NCBI RefSeq assembly: GCF_003576375.1
Contig: NZ_QWGE01000005.1
Span: 62,001-126,000, forward strand
DNA: 64,000 bases
DNA from: Pontibacter oryzae
GTDB taxonomy: Bacteria > Bacteroidota > Bacteroidia > Cytophagales > Hymenobacteraceae
Direction of reading: 5' to 3'
Numbering within the stretch: the stretch's first letter is position 1; the number at the start of each line of letters is the position of its first letter. The notes beneath the pieces are model-generated. The model was not told where the DNA came from. It saw nothing but the letters and a program-made list of their open reading frames with translations, and made no database searches. This document shows, piece after piece, positions 54,676-63,973 of the stretch. The translations under genes were made by a program, and so were the position numbers.

Positions 54676-55407
54676 ATGAACCGATTTTTACCAACCGATA
54701 CCGCGCATAAGCTACTGCTGGGCCTTCAAAAGCAGGACCGCCCCATGGAGTATGATGCGGAGAAGCACAGACTTATACTTACAGATGTGCCCGGCACGGA
54801 GCAAGTATACTTTCGGTTGCCTATCACCCTGGCTTACCCCGGAGCTGACATTATCCTTCATAATTACATCATTCTGCTTATACAGGCTGGCAACTGCGCG
54901 CTAGGCTATTTTGAGGACGGCATCAACCTGAACCACAAAGCCTTCCGTTCCTACATGGTGCGCAAAAAACAGGGTAAAAGCCAGATCAAATACCTGAAAA
55001 CGAAAGGAAAATCACGGGCTGGCTCACGGGTTAGGCTCGGCGAGACGGCAGAGTTTTTTGAGAATATCAACGAGCGCCTGCAATCATACTTCGAAGAGCA
55101 TGACATCCACCGCATTGCGATAAGTTGCTCTAAAACCCTGCTCCCGTACCTTTATAGCGCCAAGGTTGCTACACCCTTTACCAAAAATGATCCGCGCCTC
55201 TACAAAATACCAAAGCATATCCATACGCCGATCTATGAGGTGCTGCTGGATGCCAACAAGTTTCTGCTGCGCGGCGAGTTAATTTATCAGGAGAGCCAGC
55301 AGGAGTATATAAACGGCCTGCTTGGCAACCTGGCGAGTTACACGCCGGATGATGATACCGTGGAAGATTGGGAGACCGAAAATTGGGGCGAGGAGGAGTG
55401 GGAATAA
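54676..55407 (+). CDS. Bacterial VLRF1 (Vms1/ANKZF1-type release-factor-like) protein
   Basis: About 243 residues from the ATG at 54676 (MNRFLPTDTAHKLLLGLQ); the frame reaches an ATG at 54493, but those 61 residues are Cys/Phe-rich and poorly protein-like. The core 'HKAFRSYMVRKKQGKSQIKY', then 'GKSRAGSRVRLGETAEFFEN', matches the Vms1/ANKZF1 peptidyl-tRNA hydrolase domain, with the GxxQ catalytic-type motif at GKSQ (Gln103). Eukaryotic relatives cleave nascent-chain tRNA on stalled 60S subunits; bacterial forms are little studied. The tail is strongly acidic (DDDTVEDWETENWGEEEWE). Assignment is from motif memory. Confidence 0.72.
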   Translation: MNRFLPTDTAHKLLLGLQKQDRPMEYDAEKHRLILTDVPGTEQVYFRLPITLAYPGADIILHNYIILLIQAGNCALGYFEDGINLNHKAFRSYMVRKKQGKSQIKYLKTKGKSRAGSRVRLGETAEFFENINERLQSYFEEHDIHRIAISCSKTLLPYLYSAKVATPFTKNDPRLYKIPKHIHTPIYEVLLDANKFLLRGELIYQESQQEYINGLLGNLASYTPDDDTVEDWETENWGEEEWE

Positions 55408-55479
55408 TCTTTCATGCTATCCTTTATTAATTTATATTTACTAATACGCTTCGTTCTCTCACAACTTAACTTCACACAT

Positions 55480-56538
55480 ATGAAACCACTTACAGCTGTT
55501 ATACTTACCTGCTTTTGCGGCCTAATGAGCTGCTCCTCCCCTTCCGGAGACGAGCCAGCAGAAAAGCGCCCGGACCTGGCCGAATACCTGGACAGTGCTG
55601 GTAAAGAAGATGAGTTAAGCGGGGGCGCACGCCAGATCAAGATTTCAACACCTAAAGGCGATTTTAAGGTATGGACGAAGCGCGTTGGCAATAACCCGAC
55701 CATGAAGGTACTGTTGCTGCACGGCGGGCCAGGCGGTACTCATGAAGCTTTCGAGTGCTTCGACAGTTATTTTCCGGAAGAAGGGATAGAATATTATTAC
55801 TACGACCAACTTGGCTCCCATTACAGCGACCAACCCCAGGACACCAGCCTTTGGAATATAGACCGTTTTGTAGAGGAGGTGGAGCAGGTGCGGGCAGCTT
55901 TGCAACTTAATAAGGAGAATTTCTATCTGCTAGGTCACTCCTGGGGAGGGATCCTTGCCATGGAGTATGCGCTAAAGTATCAGGACAAATTGAAAGGGCT
56001 CATCATTTCGAATATGATGTCGAGTGTGCCGGCTTATAATAAATACGCACAGGAAGTGCTGGGCCCCCAGATGGCACCGGCGGTGCTCGCTGAGGTTAAA
56101 CAGTTGGAAGCAGACAATGACTTCTCGAACCCACGGTACATGGAACTTTTGCTTCCCAACTTTTACACCAAGCATGCTCTCCGGATGCCCGTTGAGCAGT
56201 GGCCAGACCCAGTGATGCGCATGTTCAACCACATGAACCAGACAATCTATGTACAGATGCAGGGCCCCAGCGAGTTCGGCATCAGTGGCAACGCCTCACT
56301 CAAAAACTGGGACAGGTCAGCTGACTTAGAAAAGATAACAGTACCCACACTCACCATCGGCGCAACCCACGACACGATGGACCCTAAACACATGGAATGG
56401 ATGGCAACTCAGTTACCGGAAGGCAGCTACCTTAACTGCCCCAAAGGGAGCCACATGGCTATGTATGATGATCAGAAAACATACTTCAAGGGCCTTGTGT
56501 CATTTATCAAAGCTGTAGATCAGGGTGGGAAGCTTTAA
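55480..56538 (+). CDS. Lipoprotein alpha/beta hydrolase, proline iminopeptidase-like
   Basis: About 352 residues from the ATG at 55480, which opens a lipoprotein signal (KPLTAVILTCFCGLMSC); upstream in-frame codons to 55414 are unlikely. Oxyanion-hole motif LLLHGGPGGTHE, strand/turn YYYDQLGSHYSDQP, nucleophile elbow GHSWGG, late Asp in IGATHDTMD and His in KGSHMAMYD complete the S33-type triad. Family role: release of N-terminal proline or related residues from peptides. It sits 72 bp after the VLRF1 gene. Confidence 0.9.
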   Translation: MKPLTAVILTCFCGLMSCSSPSGDEPAEKRPDLAEYLDSAGKEDELSGGARQIKISTPKGDFKVWTKRVGNNPTMKVLLLHGGPGGTHEAFECFDSYFPEEGIEYYYYDQLGSHYSDQPQDTSLWNIDRFVEEVEQVRAALQLNKENFYLLGHSWGGILAMEYALKYQDKLKGLIISNMMSSVPAYNKYAQEVLGPQMAPAVLAEVKQLEADNDFSNPRYMELLLPNFYTKHALRMPVEQWPDPVMRMFNHMNQTIYVQMQGPSEFGISGNASLKNWDRSADLEKITVPTLTIGATHDTMDPKHMEWMATQLPEGSYLNCPKGSHMAMYDDQKTYFKGLVSFIKAVDQGGKL

Positions 56539-56703
56539 GAGGCGAAAGAGCTTTAGTGTTTATAGTAAGCATTTAAGATATTTATTCGTATTTGCCATTT
56601 TCTTACATCTCTCCACAAACTTTTATACCTTCATAACCAAATACATACAACTTATTGCATACCAGCAAGTTAAAAATACACTTACCTAAGTATATTTTTA
56701 ACT

Positions 56704-57330
56704 ATGAAGAAGCTATACTATTTAATTGCTATTTGCATAGGAGCGGGTATTGGCTTTCTGGTGGGAGGTTCTCAAGCTCCTTTAGCAGCTAAAGGCAAAA
56801 GCGCAACTAAAGTAATTCAAAGCACACCAACGTATGGCGGCTTTAAAAGCCAGATCGCTTACGGCGAGCATCTGGTCTGGATTTCTGGATGCCACGATTG
56901 CCATACACCTAAGAAGATGACAGCCGAGGGTTTTGAACTGGATAGCACCCGGCTGTTATCCGGGCACCCGGCAAAGCTACCAGCACCAGATGTGAACCGT
57001 GCCGAGGTGGAGCAAAAGGGTCAGGTGGTTACCGAAACGCTTACGGCATGGGTTGGCCCTTGGGGTATTTCTTACGCCGCTAACCTCACTTCCGATAAAA
57101 CCGGAATAGGTAACTGGCAGGAGAAAAACTTTATCACATCTATGCGGAAAGGAAAGTATAAAGGTATAGAATCTGCCCGTTCACTATTGCCGCCCATGCC
57201 CTGGCCAATGTACCAAAATATGACCGATGAAGAGCTAAAAGCCATCTTTGCCTACCTAAAGTCCACCAAGCCTATCGCTAATGTAGTGCCTTCGCCTAAG
57301 CCACCCGTGTCGCCGGCACCAGGCAAATAG
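56704..57330 (+). CDS. Exported c-type cytochrome
   Basis: 208 residues. N-terminal signal/anchor (KKLYYLIAICIGAGIGFLVG). A single haem-binding site CHDCH (Cys63-Cys66-His67), followed by a likely distal methionine in PPMPWPMY and the helix 'MTDEELKAIFAYLKSTKPIA' typical of class I cytochrome c. The C-terminus is Pro-rich. Electron carrier or subunit of a periplasmic oxidase; no partner enzyme is adjacent. Confidence 0.88.
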   Translation: MKKLYYLIAICIGAGIGFLVGGSQAPLAAKGKSATKVIQSTPTYGGFKSQIAYGEHLVWISGCHDCHTPKKMTAEGFELDSTRLLSGHPAKLPAPDVNRAEVEQKGQVVTETLTAWVGPWGISYAANLTSDKTGIGNWQEKNFITSMRKGKYKGIESARSLLPPMPWPMYQNMTDEELKAIFAYLKSTKPIANVVPSPKPPVSPAPGK

Positions 57331-57480
57331 GCTCTACTTTATTCGGCTCCAAAGCATACTTTTACCCGTCGCAGCCGCTCCAACTATAATTCTTAAATTG
57401 CAGTAAACTGACAGTACGTTCTGCCTTTCCTTATTGAAGACATTGGCTTTGAACGCGATTTAATAAGTATACCGCAATAC

Positions 57481-60048
57481 ATGGCAGAAGAAATTCAGCA
57501 CACAGATAAAACAACATTTAAAGGCTTTGTAAAGATTCGTGGCGCACGGGAACACAACCTGAAAAATATCAACCTCGAAATACCACGGGATGCGCTGGTT
57601 GTTTTTACAGGTGTATCAGGCTCTGGTAAATCATCGCTGGCTTTTGGCACGTTGTACGCAGAGGCCCAGCGCCGTTACCTCGAATCGGTTTCGCCGTATG
57701 CCCGGCGGCTGTTTCACCAAATGGCAGTGCCCGAAGTAGATACGATTGATGGTTTGCCCCCTGCCGTTGCTTTGCAGCAGCAGCGCGGCACGCCAACAAC
57801 CCGATCCTCGGTAGGCAGTGTTACCACGCTCTCTAACTTGCTGCGCATGCTCTACTCCCGTGCCGGTGACTATCCTGAAGGTCAGTCTATTATCTATGCA
57901 GAGGCTTTCTCTCCAAACACGCCCGAAGGGGCTTGCCCCACCTGCCACGGACTTGGCCGCATCTACGAGGTAACTGAAAAATCCATGGTGCCCGACGACT
58001 CCCTTACGATTAGAGAACGTGCCATCGCGGCCTGGCCTACTGCCTGGGGCGGGCAAAACCAGCGTGATATTTTGGTTACGCTCGGTTATAATATAGACAT
58101 ACCCTGGCGGGAGCTTCCACAGAAAGACCGGGACTGGATCTTGTTTGCCGATGAGCAACCTGTGGTGCCGGTCTACCCTGGTTATACACCGGAGCAAACG
58201 CAACGCGCCCTGAAACGCAAAGCCGAACCAAGCTACATGGGCACCTTTAGCAGTGCCCGCCGCCACGTATTTCATACGTTTGCAAACACCAACAGCCCGC
58301 TCATGAAAAAGCGGGTAATGCAGTACATGCTCAGCACCGACTGCCCCACCTGCCAGGGCAAGCGCCTCCGCCCTGAGTCACTCTCTGTGAAATTTGCGGG
58401 TCTGGATATTACTGAGTTGTCGCGGTTGCCGCTGAAACGCGTGGAAAGTATACTTGCCCCGTACGCTGAAGGAGAAAACAAAGGGCATGCTAAACAGGAG
58501 GCCGAGCACCCGGAGCAGGCCATTGTAGCGCAACGCATTGCCGAGGACCTGCGTGCACGCATTCAGGTCTTGCTAAACCTGGGTTTGGGCTATTTATCCC
58601 TGGAGCGCAGCACACCTACCCTATCTCCTGGCGAGTTGCAGCGCCTGCGGCTGGCTACACAGCTTTACTCGCACCTTTTTGGTGTGGTGTATGTACTTGA
58701 TGAGCCTTCTGCCGGCTTACATCCCGCTGATAAAGTATCCCTGTTGGAGGCACTGGCAAATCTAAAAAAAGCCGGAAACTCACTGTTTATTGTAGAGCAT
58801 GACTTGGAGGTTATCCGGCACGCCGACTGGATTGTAGATGTGGGCCCGGATGCAGGCGAGAAAGGTGGAGAGGTGCTGTATAGCGGCCAACCGGAAGGCT
58901 TGCGGCAGGTGCAGGAATCCCGTACCGGAGGGTATCTTTTTGGCCGGATTGTGTCTGAACCGCGTACATTGCGCAAGCCGGATGCCTGGCTGCGGTTAAC
59001 CGGTGTTTCCAGAAACAACCTGCATCAGTTAGATGCGGCTTTCCCGCTAGGCGTTTTCACATCGGTTACAGGTGTTTCGGGCTCCGGGAAATCGAGCTTG
59101 GTGAGTCAGGTGCTGGTGGAACTGGTAGCTACTTACCTAGGCCAGACGGTTACCCCTGAAGAGGAAGAGGCAAATGAGTTGGAGCGGGAAGAAGCACCGG
59201 TTACCATTGGCGGTGAGATTATAGAGGGCATGGAGCGCATCAAACGGCTTGTTCGCGTCGATCAAAAACCAATAGGCCGCACGCCGCGCTCTAACATGGC
59301 AACGTACACCGGCCTCTTCGACCATGTGCGTAAGCTGTTTGCCGCTACGCCACTGGCCCGCAAACGCAAGTATGATGCCGGACGCTTCTCGTTTAACGTA
59401 GCCAAAGGCCGCTGCGACAACTGCCAGGGCGAAGGCTTTGTAATGGTGGAACTGCTTTTTCTGCCAAGTGTATATGCCCCCTGCCCTGTATGCCACGGCG
59501 CAAGGTATAATGCCAAAACACTGGAGGTTACGTACCGGGATAAAAACATAGCAGATGTGCTCGCCATGACCGTAGATACCGCCTGGGAGTTTTTTGCGGA
59601 GGAGGCTCCCGTGCACCGTGCCCTGACAATGCTGCGCGAAGTAGGCCTGGGCTACCTAAGGTTGGGCCAGCCAGCCACAGAACTTTCCGGTGGCGAAGCG
59701 CAACGTATTAAACTGGCCTCCGAATTACAGAAGGCGCAGCGAGGCAACACGCTTTACATCCTCGATGAACCAACCACTGGCCTGCACCCTTCTGACGTAG
59801 ATAAACTGGTAAAACAGTTGCATAGCCTGGTCGATGCGGGCAATACGGTTATTGTTGTGGAGCACGATATGCGTGTAGTGGCTGGCAGCGATTGGGTAAT
59901 CGACATAGGCCCTGGAGCTGGCGAGGACGGCGGACACATTGTGGCGGAAGGTACACCAGAAACAGTGGCAAAGGCGAAAAACAGCAAAACCGCTCCATAC
60001 CTGCAAAAAGCACTTAAAGCCATGCAGGGAGAGCTTGCGGCAAGTTAA
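57481..60048 (+). CDS. UvrA2-type excinuclease ATPase
   Basis: 855 residues, shorter than canonical UvrA (about 940), as in the UvrA2/DrrC class that lacks the UvrB-binding domain. Two ABC modules: Walker [13 protein letters not shown] (near 44-55) and [13 protein letters not shown] (mid-protein), signatures [12 protein letters not shown] and [12 protein letters not shown], and Walker [14 protein letters not shown] and [13 protein letters not shown]. Zinc-binding cysteines appear in CPTCHG, CPTCQG and CDNCQG...CPVCHG. The housekeeping uvrA is presumably elsewhere. UvrA2 proteins are linked to tolerance of bulky DNA adducts or intercalating antibiotics. Confidence 0.9.
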   Translation: MAEEIQHTDKTTFKGFVKIRGAREHNLKNINLEIPRDALVVFTGVSGSGKSSLAFGTLYAEAQRRYLESVSPYARRLFHQMAVPEVDTIDGLPPAVALQQQRGTPTTRSSVGSVTTLSNLLRMLYSRAGDYPEGQSIIYAEAFSPNTPEGACPTCHGLGRIYEVTEKSMVPDDSLTIRERAIAAWPTAWGGQNQRDILVTLGYNIDIPWRELPQKDRDWILFADEQPVVPVYPGYTPEQTQRALKRKAEPSYMGTFSSARRHVFHTFANTNSPLMKKRVMQYMLSTDCPTCQGKRLRPESLSVKFAGLDITELSRLPLKRVESILAPYAEGENKGHAKQEAEHPEQAIVAQRIAEDLRARIQVLLNLGLGYLSLERSTPTLSPGELQRLRLATQLYSHLFGVVYVLDEPSAGLHPADKVSLLEALANLKKAGNSLFIVEHDLEVIRHADWIVDVGPDAGEKGGEVLYSGQPEGLRQVQESRTGGYLFGRIVSEPRTLRKPDAWLRLTGVSRNNLHQLDAAFPLGVFTSVTGVSGSGKSSLVSQVLVELVATYLGQTVTPEEEEANELEREEAPVTIGGEIIEGMERIKRLVRVDQKPIGRTPRSNMATYTGLFDHVRKLFAATPLARKRKYDAGRFSFNVAKGRCDNCQGEGFVMVELLFLPSVYAPCPVCHGARYNAKTLEVTYRDKNIADVLAMTVDTAWEFFAEEAPVHRALTMLREVGLGYLRLGQPATELSGGEAQRIKLASELQKAQRGNTLYILDEPTTGLHPSDVDKLVKQLHSLVDAGNTVIVVEHDMRVVAGSDWVIDIGPGAGEDGGHIVAEGTPETVAKAKNSKTAPYLQKALKAMQGELAAS

Positions 60049-60166
60049 CTTAAAGAATTGATGCGGTTGGCCAGGGTTCTTTATGCCTACTCTAAGTATA
60101 AAATTACATAGGAGGAACAAGCAGGCGCTCGCGCAGGCTAAGGTTTTCTTAAGCCGTGTAAAGTAT

Positions 60167-60215
60167 AAAAAAAGCCGCAGCCAGAAAGTATAAATAAATG
60201 GCTGCGGCTTTTTTT
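60167..60215. terminator. Bidirectional intrinsic terminator
   Basis: A perfect 17-bp stem (AAAAAAAGCCGCAGCCA at 60167-60183, complement at 60199-60215) between uvrA2 and the convergent outer-membrane protein gene. Confidence 0.9.
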
Positions 60216-60229
60216 TGAGGCTATACCTG

Positions 60230-61006
60230 TTACAGGTTAATCAATAAGTTAGCTTGTAAGATTGATTCATCCAGCCCTTTAATACCCGCCACATTGTTCC
60301 AGTAACGCCACTCAGAACCCAAGTATACCTTGCCTGGCTTGTTCCAGGTATTACCTAAATCCAGGAAAAGTTGCGGTTGAGTTAGGTACTGGGTTGTGCC
60401 CGGCCCGCGATCTCCGATAAAATCCATAAAACCCCGAAAGCGCAGGTGCACTTTTTCAGATACAGGGAGCGGGACATCCCAGCTTGGCGTAAACTGATAC
60501 GTACCATCATATTCGCTGCCGTCCTGCTTATAGTAGTAAGTTTCCAGCTGCAGCAAACCATTGCCCGGAATATTAAATTTAAAGGCCGTGCCCGCCACAT
60601 AAGCGGCAAAATCTTCCGGTCCGCCGAATAACACGTTTATACCTCCGGCTACCAAAACATCCTTTATCGGCCCCAATTTAATCTCGCTACCCGTAGCGCG
60701 ACTCAGGCTAAGTTTTGGGTACCACTCCAGGTAAAGATCCGGGCTAGCCAGGCTAACATCGTTGGATAGATCTGCAAATCCGAAATGCTCAAAAGCGCCA
60801 GCAGCACCAAAATGCTCAAACGTGATGGTGGCTAAATCGCCGGAGTGGTTCAGGTGGCGGCCATATAAAAACTGCACGTTAGAGCCGCCCTGATAAATAA
60901 CCTGCGCTTCTGCTTGCTCATAAAGCAGCATCGTAAGCGACACAGACAGCAGCAGCGCAAACTTTCTTGCAACAGAAAAAGCTATCTCAGTATAATTAAA
61001 ACACAT
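60230..61006 (-). CDS. DUF5020/Tsx-like outer-membrane protein
   Basis: 258 residues. N-terminal signal (KFALLLSVSLTMLLYEQAEA, cleavage before QVIYQGGSNVQF). The mature protein has the amphipathic strand pattern of a 12-strand Tsx-like barrel (TITFEHFGAAGAFEHFGFAD, YLEWYPKLSLSR, VYLGSEWRYWNN, LQANLLINL at the end). Family: DUF5020, distant from nucleoside-specific channel Tsx. Probably an outer-membrane channel; the substrate is not known. Confidence 0.85.
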   Translation of the reverse strand: MCFNYTEIAFSVARKFALLLSVSLTMLLYEQAEAQVIYQGGSNVQFLYGRHLNHSGDLATITFEHFGAAGAFEHFGFADLSNDVSLASPDLYLEWYPKLSLSRATGSEIKLGPIKDVLVAGGINVLFGGPEDFAAYVAGTAFKFNIPGNGLLQLETYYYKQDGSEYDGTYQFTPSWDVPLPVSEKVHLRFRGFMDFIGDRGPGTTQYLTQPQLFLDLGNTWNKPGKVYLGSEWRYWNNVAGIKGLDESILQANLLINL

Positions 61007-61147
61007 GGATGTAAATTAAGGTTGATGATTTTTAGCAAGCCGCAAAGTTAAAGCCTTGTTTTAAAATCACCTGCCTATGCGCCGCGCTTTCTGCTTTATA
61101 AAGCAGTAATTTATACTCGGCATATGCTATTTAAAAGCACGCTCGGC

Positions 61148-61765
61148 TTATTGAGCTGCGCTAAGGCGCTGCAAAATGGCTTTGCAGGGCTCTTCGGAGG
61201 TAACTTGCACGCTATGGGGTACATGCAGCGGAATCGCAAAGAAATCGCCTGGCTTCAGAGGGTGCTTTTCTCCAGCAATTGTAATGGTGCAGGCTCCTTC
61301 CAGAATCAGGAAACGCTCCAGTTCGTCATGGTGCACCTCAAAATCGGTTGCACCGTGTATCCAAACAATGGCAGTGGTGGCAGCCGGTGTGTAGCCTATA
61401 ATTTTTGCGAAGATAGCATCGGCATCTGACGGCAGGCGCATATCCTGCCGGGTTAGCCACTTTTCGAAGTCTTGTGAGCGCGATTTCTCAGTGAGGATAG
61501 GAGGCGACAAAGGAAGCTCGCCGCGCTTCATCCGCTCCATATAATCGATGGTGGCAAGCATCAATGGCTTTACCGTGTTGCATGGCTGTACGGCATGCGC
61601 CTGCGCATAGCGTTCTATGGCTTGGCTGATGGCATTAATTTCCTGATGAACCTCAGGGTGCTCGGCAGCCAGGCGCTCCACTTGTGCCACCTCCCCCGGA
61701 CTAGCAGCACCCAAGGCATACAGCTCCAAAACCCCGGATTCTATGATATCTTGGATAGGGTTCAT
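61148..61765 (-). CDS. Cupin-domain anti-sigma-like factor (ChrR-type)
   Basis: 205 residues. The N-half resembles an anti-sigma/RskA-type domain ('ESGVLELYALGAASPGEVAQ', 'VERLAAEHPEVHQEI'), and the C-half is a cupin with metal-ligand-like HGATDFEVHHDELERF and 'GEKHPLKPGDFFAIPLHVPH'. The start codon overlaps the stop of the sigma-factor gene by 4 bp, so the two are translationally coupled. By analogy with ChrR/RskA, it should hold the partner sigma factor inactive until a signal (oxidative or metal) reaches the cupin domain. Confidence 0.88.
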   Translation of the reverse strand: MNPIQDIIESGVLELYALGAASPGEVAQVERLAAEHPEVHQEINAISQAIERYAQAHAVQPCNTVKPLMLATIDYMERMKRGELPLSPPILTEKSRSQDFEKWLTRQDMRLPSDADAIFAKIIGYTPAATTAIVWIHGATDFEVHHDELERFLILEGACTITIAGEKHPLKPGDFFAIPLHVPHSVQVTSEEPCKAILQRLSAAQ

Positions 61766-62298
61766 GCCGATTTTTCTGCTTTTAGTTGTATAAATGCCTT
61801 TTTTAAACTCGTCCGTAAGTCTGTTTCTGTAATTCCCAGTTTGGCTGCTGCCTCGGGACAGGTATAGCCTTTCAGGTAAATCAGCTCAAGTATAGTCCGC
61901 TCCTCTGGTTCCAGGTTACAAAGTGGCTGCTTTAAAAACAGATAATACCCCTTCCCATCTGCCCCCACTTTTAAATTCTCTGTTTCAGTCTTGATAATGT
62001 GGGGCGCCTGTTTTGCTTTTTTTACAGCCTCCAGGGCAATACCGCGTGCAATAGCCAACCCCCAGGTCAGAAACCTGTTTCTAGTGCAGTCGTAGATGCC
62101 AATGCGCGACCAAATGGCCACAAATGTTTCTTGCAGCACTTCTTCGGCTAGATGCTCATCATCAACAATGCGTGTAATAACACCCATCATTACAGGGGCA
62201 TAAGCATCATATAGCAAGCCTAGCACTTCCTGTTTCCCTTGTTGTAGGGCCTCTACCAAACTTTGCTCAGTTTCTCCCCGAAGATTAATTCCAGACAT
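61762..62298 (-). CDS. ECF-type RNA polymerase sigma factor
   Basis: 178 residues. Region 2 is 'LLYDAYAPVMMGVITRIVDD' with 'HLAEEVLQETFVAIWSRIGI', and region 4 is 'LEPEERTILELIYLKGYTCP' with 'EAAAKLGITETDLRTSLKKA', the standard sigma-70 family ECF layout. It is followed by a cupin anti-sigma-like gene with a 4-bp overlap. It probably directs its own operon and a small stress regulon. Confidence 0.94.
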   Translation of the reverse strand: MSGINLRGETEQSLVEALQQGKQEVLGLLYDAYAPVMMGVITRIVDDEHLAEEVLQETFVAIWSRIGIYDCTRNRFLTWGLAIARGIALEAVKKAKQAPHIIKTETENLKVGADGKGYYLFLKQPLCNLEPEERTILELIYLKGYTCPEAAAKLGITETDLRTSLKKAFIQLKAEKSA

Positions 62299-62639
62299 AC
62301 TTTATTCATTTTCCGGGTTAGGCAATATGGGTTTACCCCGCCGGAAAGCTCTTTAAATTTAACTAACTCCTTTATAATAACCTAAACCTTTGGCTTGAGA
62401 AAACAGGGAACGTAGAAACGCCCTGTAAATCTTAGTGCGCTCTGACGCTGAATTGCTAACGTAGCCGCTGCCTGAGGGCAATCGGCGTCCGTTAAGTTTC
62501 CGGGTAGGCAAGTATGCGCAGCCCCATGCATCCAGGTTTTTTACGCTGTTCAGGAAATGTTTTTATCCATACGCAAAAACAACGAAATGTTATTCATGAA
62601 ACGCTAAAGCACCGAATAATAAAAGTCCGGGGATGAGGG
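62299..62639. other. Intergenic region upstream of the sigma-factor gene
   Basis: About 340 bp; expected to carry the autoregulated promoter of the ECF operon. No specific site can be pinpointed and no gene is seen. Confidence 0.4.
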
Positions 62640-63206
62640 CTACAACTTATGCAACTGAAAGTAACCCAGGTGCATTTCGTTTTCCTCGGCCATGCTTCCG
62701 GCTTCCAGGCGCAGGCTGTACTTTTGCTTGGTGTGCTCAGGCAGGATGTCCTTCACCTGCACCAGGTCGTCCACGTCTACGCCATACTTGTCATCGATGT
62801 GCGAGGTGGCGCCCTTAAAGCCGGTATGTTTATAAAAAGCTGTTTGCTTTGCCTGCTTCACGGCATCGGCTTGGGTTTGGGCCACAGCCAGCATTTTGTA
62901 ATGAAACTCATCAAACTCACCCGGCTTGTAGCCACCCAGGTTCAGGAAGAAAAGCTTGTCGGCTTCTTCGGCAGGTTCGGGTGCGCCGGTTTTGGGCACA
63001 ACCGTTACGCTATAGCCATCCACTTTGGTCACTTCGCGCCAGGCATCCACATGGATGTCGCCTTTCGCCTCGGGCCAAAACGCTTTGATCTCAGGCACCA
63101 GTTCTTTTACGGTAGTGGCAACGCCGAAGAAAATGTCGTGTTGCTCTGTGTGCCGCCCCTTTGGGGTGCAGCCAAGCATCAGCATAAAAAGTTTAAGGTC
63201 TTGCAT
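62640..63206 (-). CDS. DUF1543 family protein
   Basis: About 188 residues from the ATG at 63206 (MQDLKLFMLMLGCTPKGRHT), the family's usual start; the frame extends 28 residues upstream. DUF1543 signatures: 'GCTPKGRHTEQHDIFFGVAT', 'DIHVDAWREVTKVDGYSVTV' and 'LFFLNLGGYKPGEFDEFHYK' (the two halves repeat the fold). Soluble, cytoplasmic, function unknown. It is divergent from the next gene, 124 bp away. Confidence 0.88.
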   Translation of the reverse strand: MQDLKLFMLMLGCTPKGRHTEQHDIFFGVATTVKELVPEIKAFWPEAKGDIHVDAWREVTKVDGYSVTVVPKTGAPEPAEEADKLFFLNLGGYKPGEFDEFHYKMLAVAQTQADAVKQAKQTAFYKHTGFKGATSHIDDKYGVDVDDLVQVKDILPEHTKQKYSLRLEAGSMAEENEMHLGYFQLHKL

Positions 63207-63330
63207 GCTGCAAGTATACCAACAATCGCCCGGAAACGCGTTAATTTTATACTTCTTATCTTCGCAGGAAAGTATGGCCTGCCTTTGCAAGGAACCGGCC
63301 TTTCAAACTTTCAGCTTTATACTTATAACC

Positions 63331-63762
63331 ATGAGACTCAAAGGAAATATCCAGGATATAAAAACCAGCCGCGACACAAAGAACAAGGATATCGAAGTGT
63401 ATATTGATGTGATAGAGTACATCACGCACAAAAAGGACGGCCGCTTTTACCAGCCCTTCGATTTTGAAGACAAACTGGAAACACCGCTCGTTATTACCGG
63501 CGACTGCCTGGCCCGCACCGATAACAAGCACCTGGAGGAAGGCGAGTATGAATTCTTAGTTTACGATAAAGACGGTGAGGACTATGTTTTGAACGAAAAC
63601 AAGGAGCTGACCATAGAAACCGCCTATGATTTTGATGAAAACCTGACGATCGTAACGTCGGTGTACTATACTGTCACGGTTTCGAACGAGGAGTTTAAGC
63701 ACCTAAAAACTGAAAAAAGCAAAGCCGCCAAAGCAGCGCGCAAGGGCAAAGGCCGACGCTAA
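63331..63762 (+). CDS. Hypothetical protein with strand-rich body and basic tail
   Basis: 143 residues from the ATG at 63331 (MRLKGNIQDIKTSRDTKNKD); the frame runs further upstream on the antisense of the DUF1543 gene, which is not coding. The body alternates strands and acidic turns (FEDKLETPLVITGDCLARTD, EYEFLVYDKDGEDYVLNENK), followed by a Lys/Arg-rich tail (KSKAAKAARKGKGRR). No known domain is recognised. Confidence 0.7.
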   Translation: MRLKGNIQDIKTSRDTKNKDIEVYIDVIEYITHKKDGRFYQPFDFEDKLETPLVITGDCLARTDNKHLEEGEYEFLVYDKDGEDYVLNENKELTIETAYDFDENLTIVTSVYYTVTVSNEEFKHLKTEKSKAAKAARKGKGRR

Positions 63763-63772
63763 GCCGTTTGGC

Positions 63773-63973
63773 TTACTTCCCTTTTCGCCCGATGTAAATG
63801 CCGTAGATTGCCAGGCCGGCAGCAGCGGCAAATATCACATACTGCTTTTCTCTCGTCGACAGTCCATTAAAGAAATCTATACCGCCTTTGGCAGGGTCCT
63901 TTAATATTTCGGCCAGATCGTTCGGATTTTGAATCAGGCTTTTGAGCGTTTTGGTGGTCTGGCTGTTTTCCAT
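63773..63973 (-). CDS. Small single-span membrane protein
   Basis: 66 residues. Polar N-half (ENSQTTKTLKSLIQNPNDLA) and one C-terminal hydrophobic helix (QYVIFAAAAGLAIYGIYIG) with a basic end, so probably tail-anchored. It is convergent with the preceding gene, 10 bp apart. Function unknown. Confidence 0.65.
   Translation of the reverse strand: MENSQTTKTLKSLIQNPNDLAEILKDPAKGGIDFFNGLSTREKQYVIFAAAAGLAIYGIYIGRKGK

Noticed and set aside
63025..63330. N-terminal extension of the 143-residue protein
   Set aside because: It is antisense to the DUF1543 gene and contains no sensible domain; the ATG at 63331 lies in the spacer as expected.
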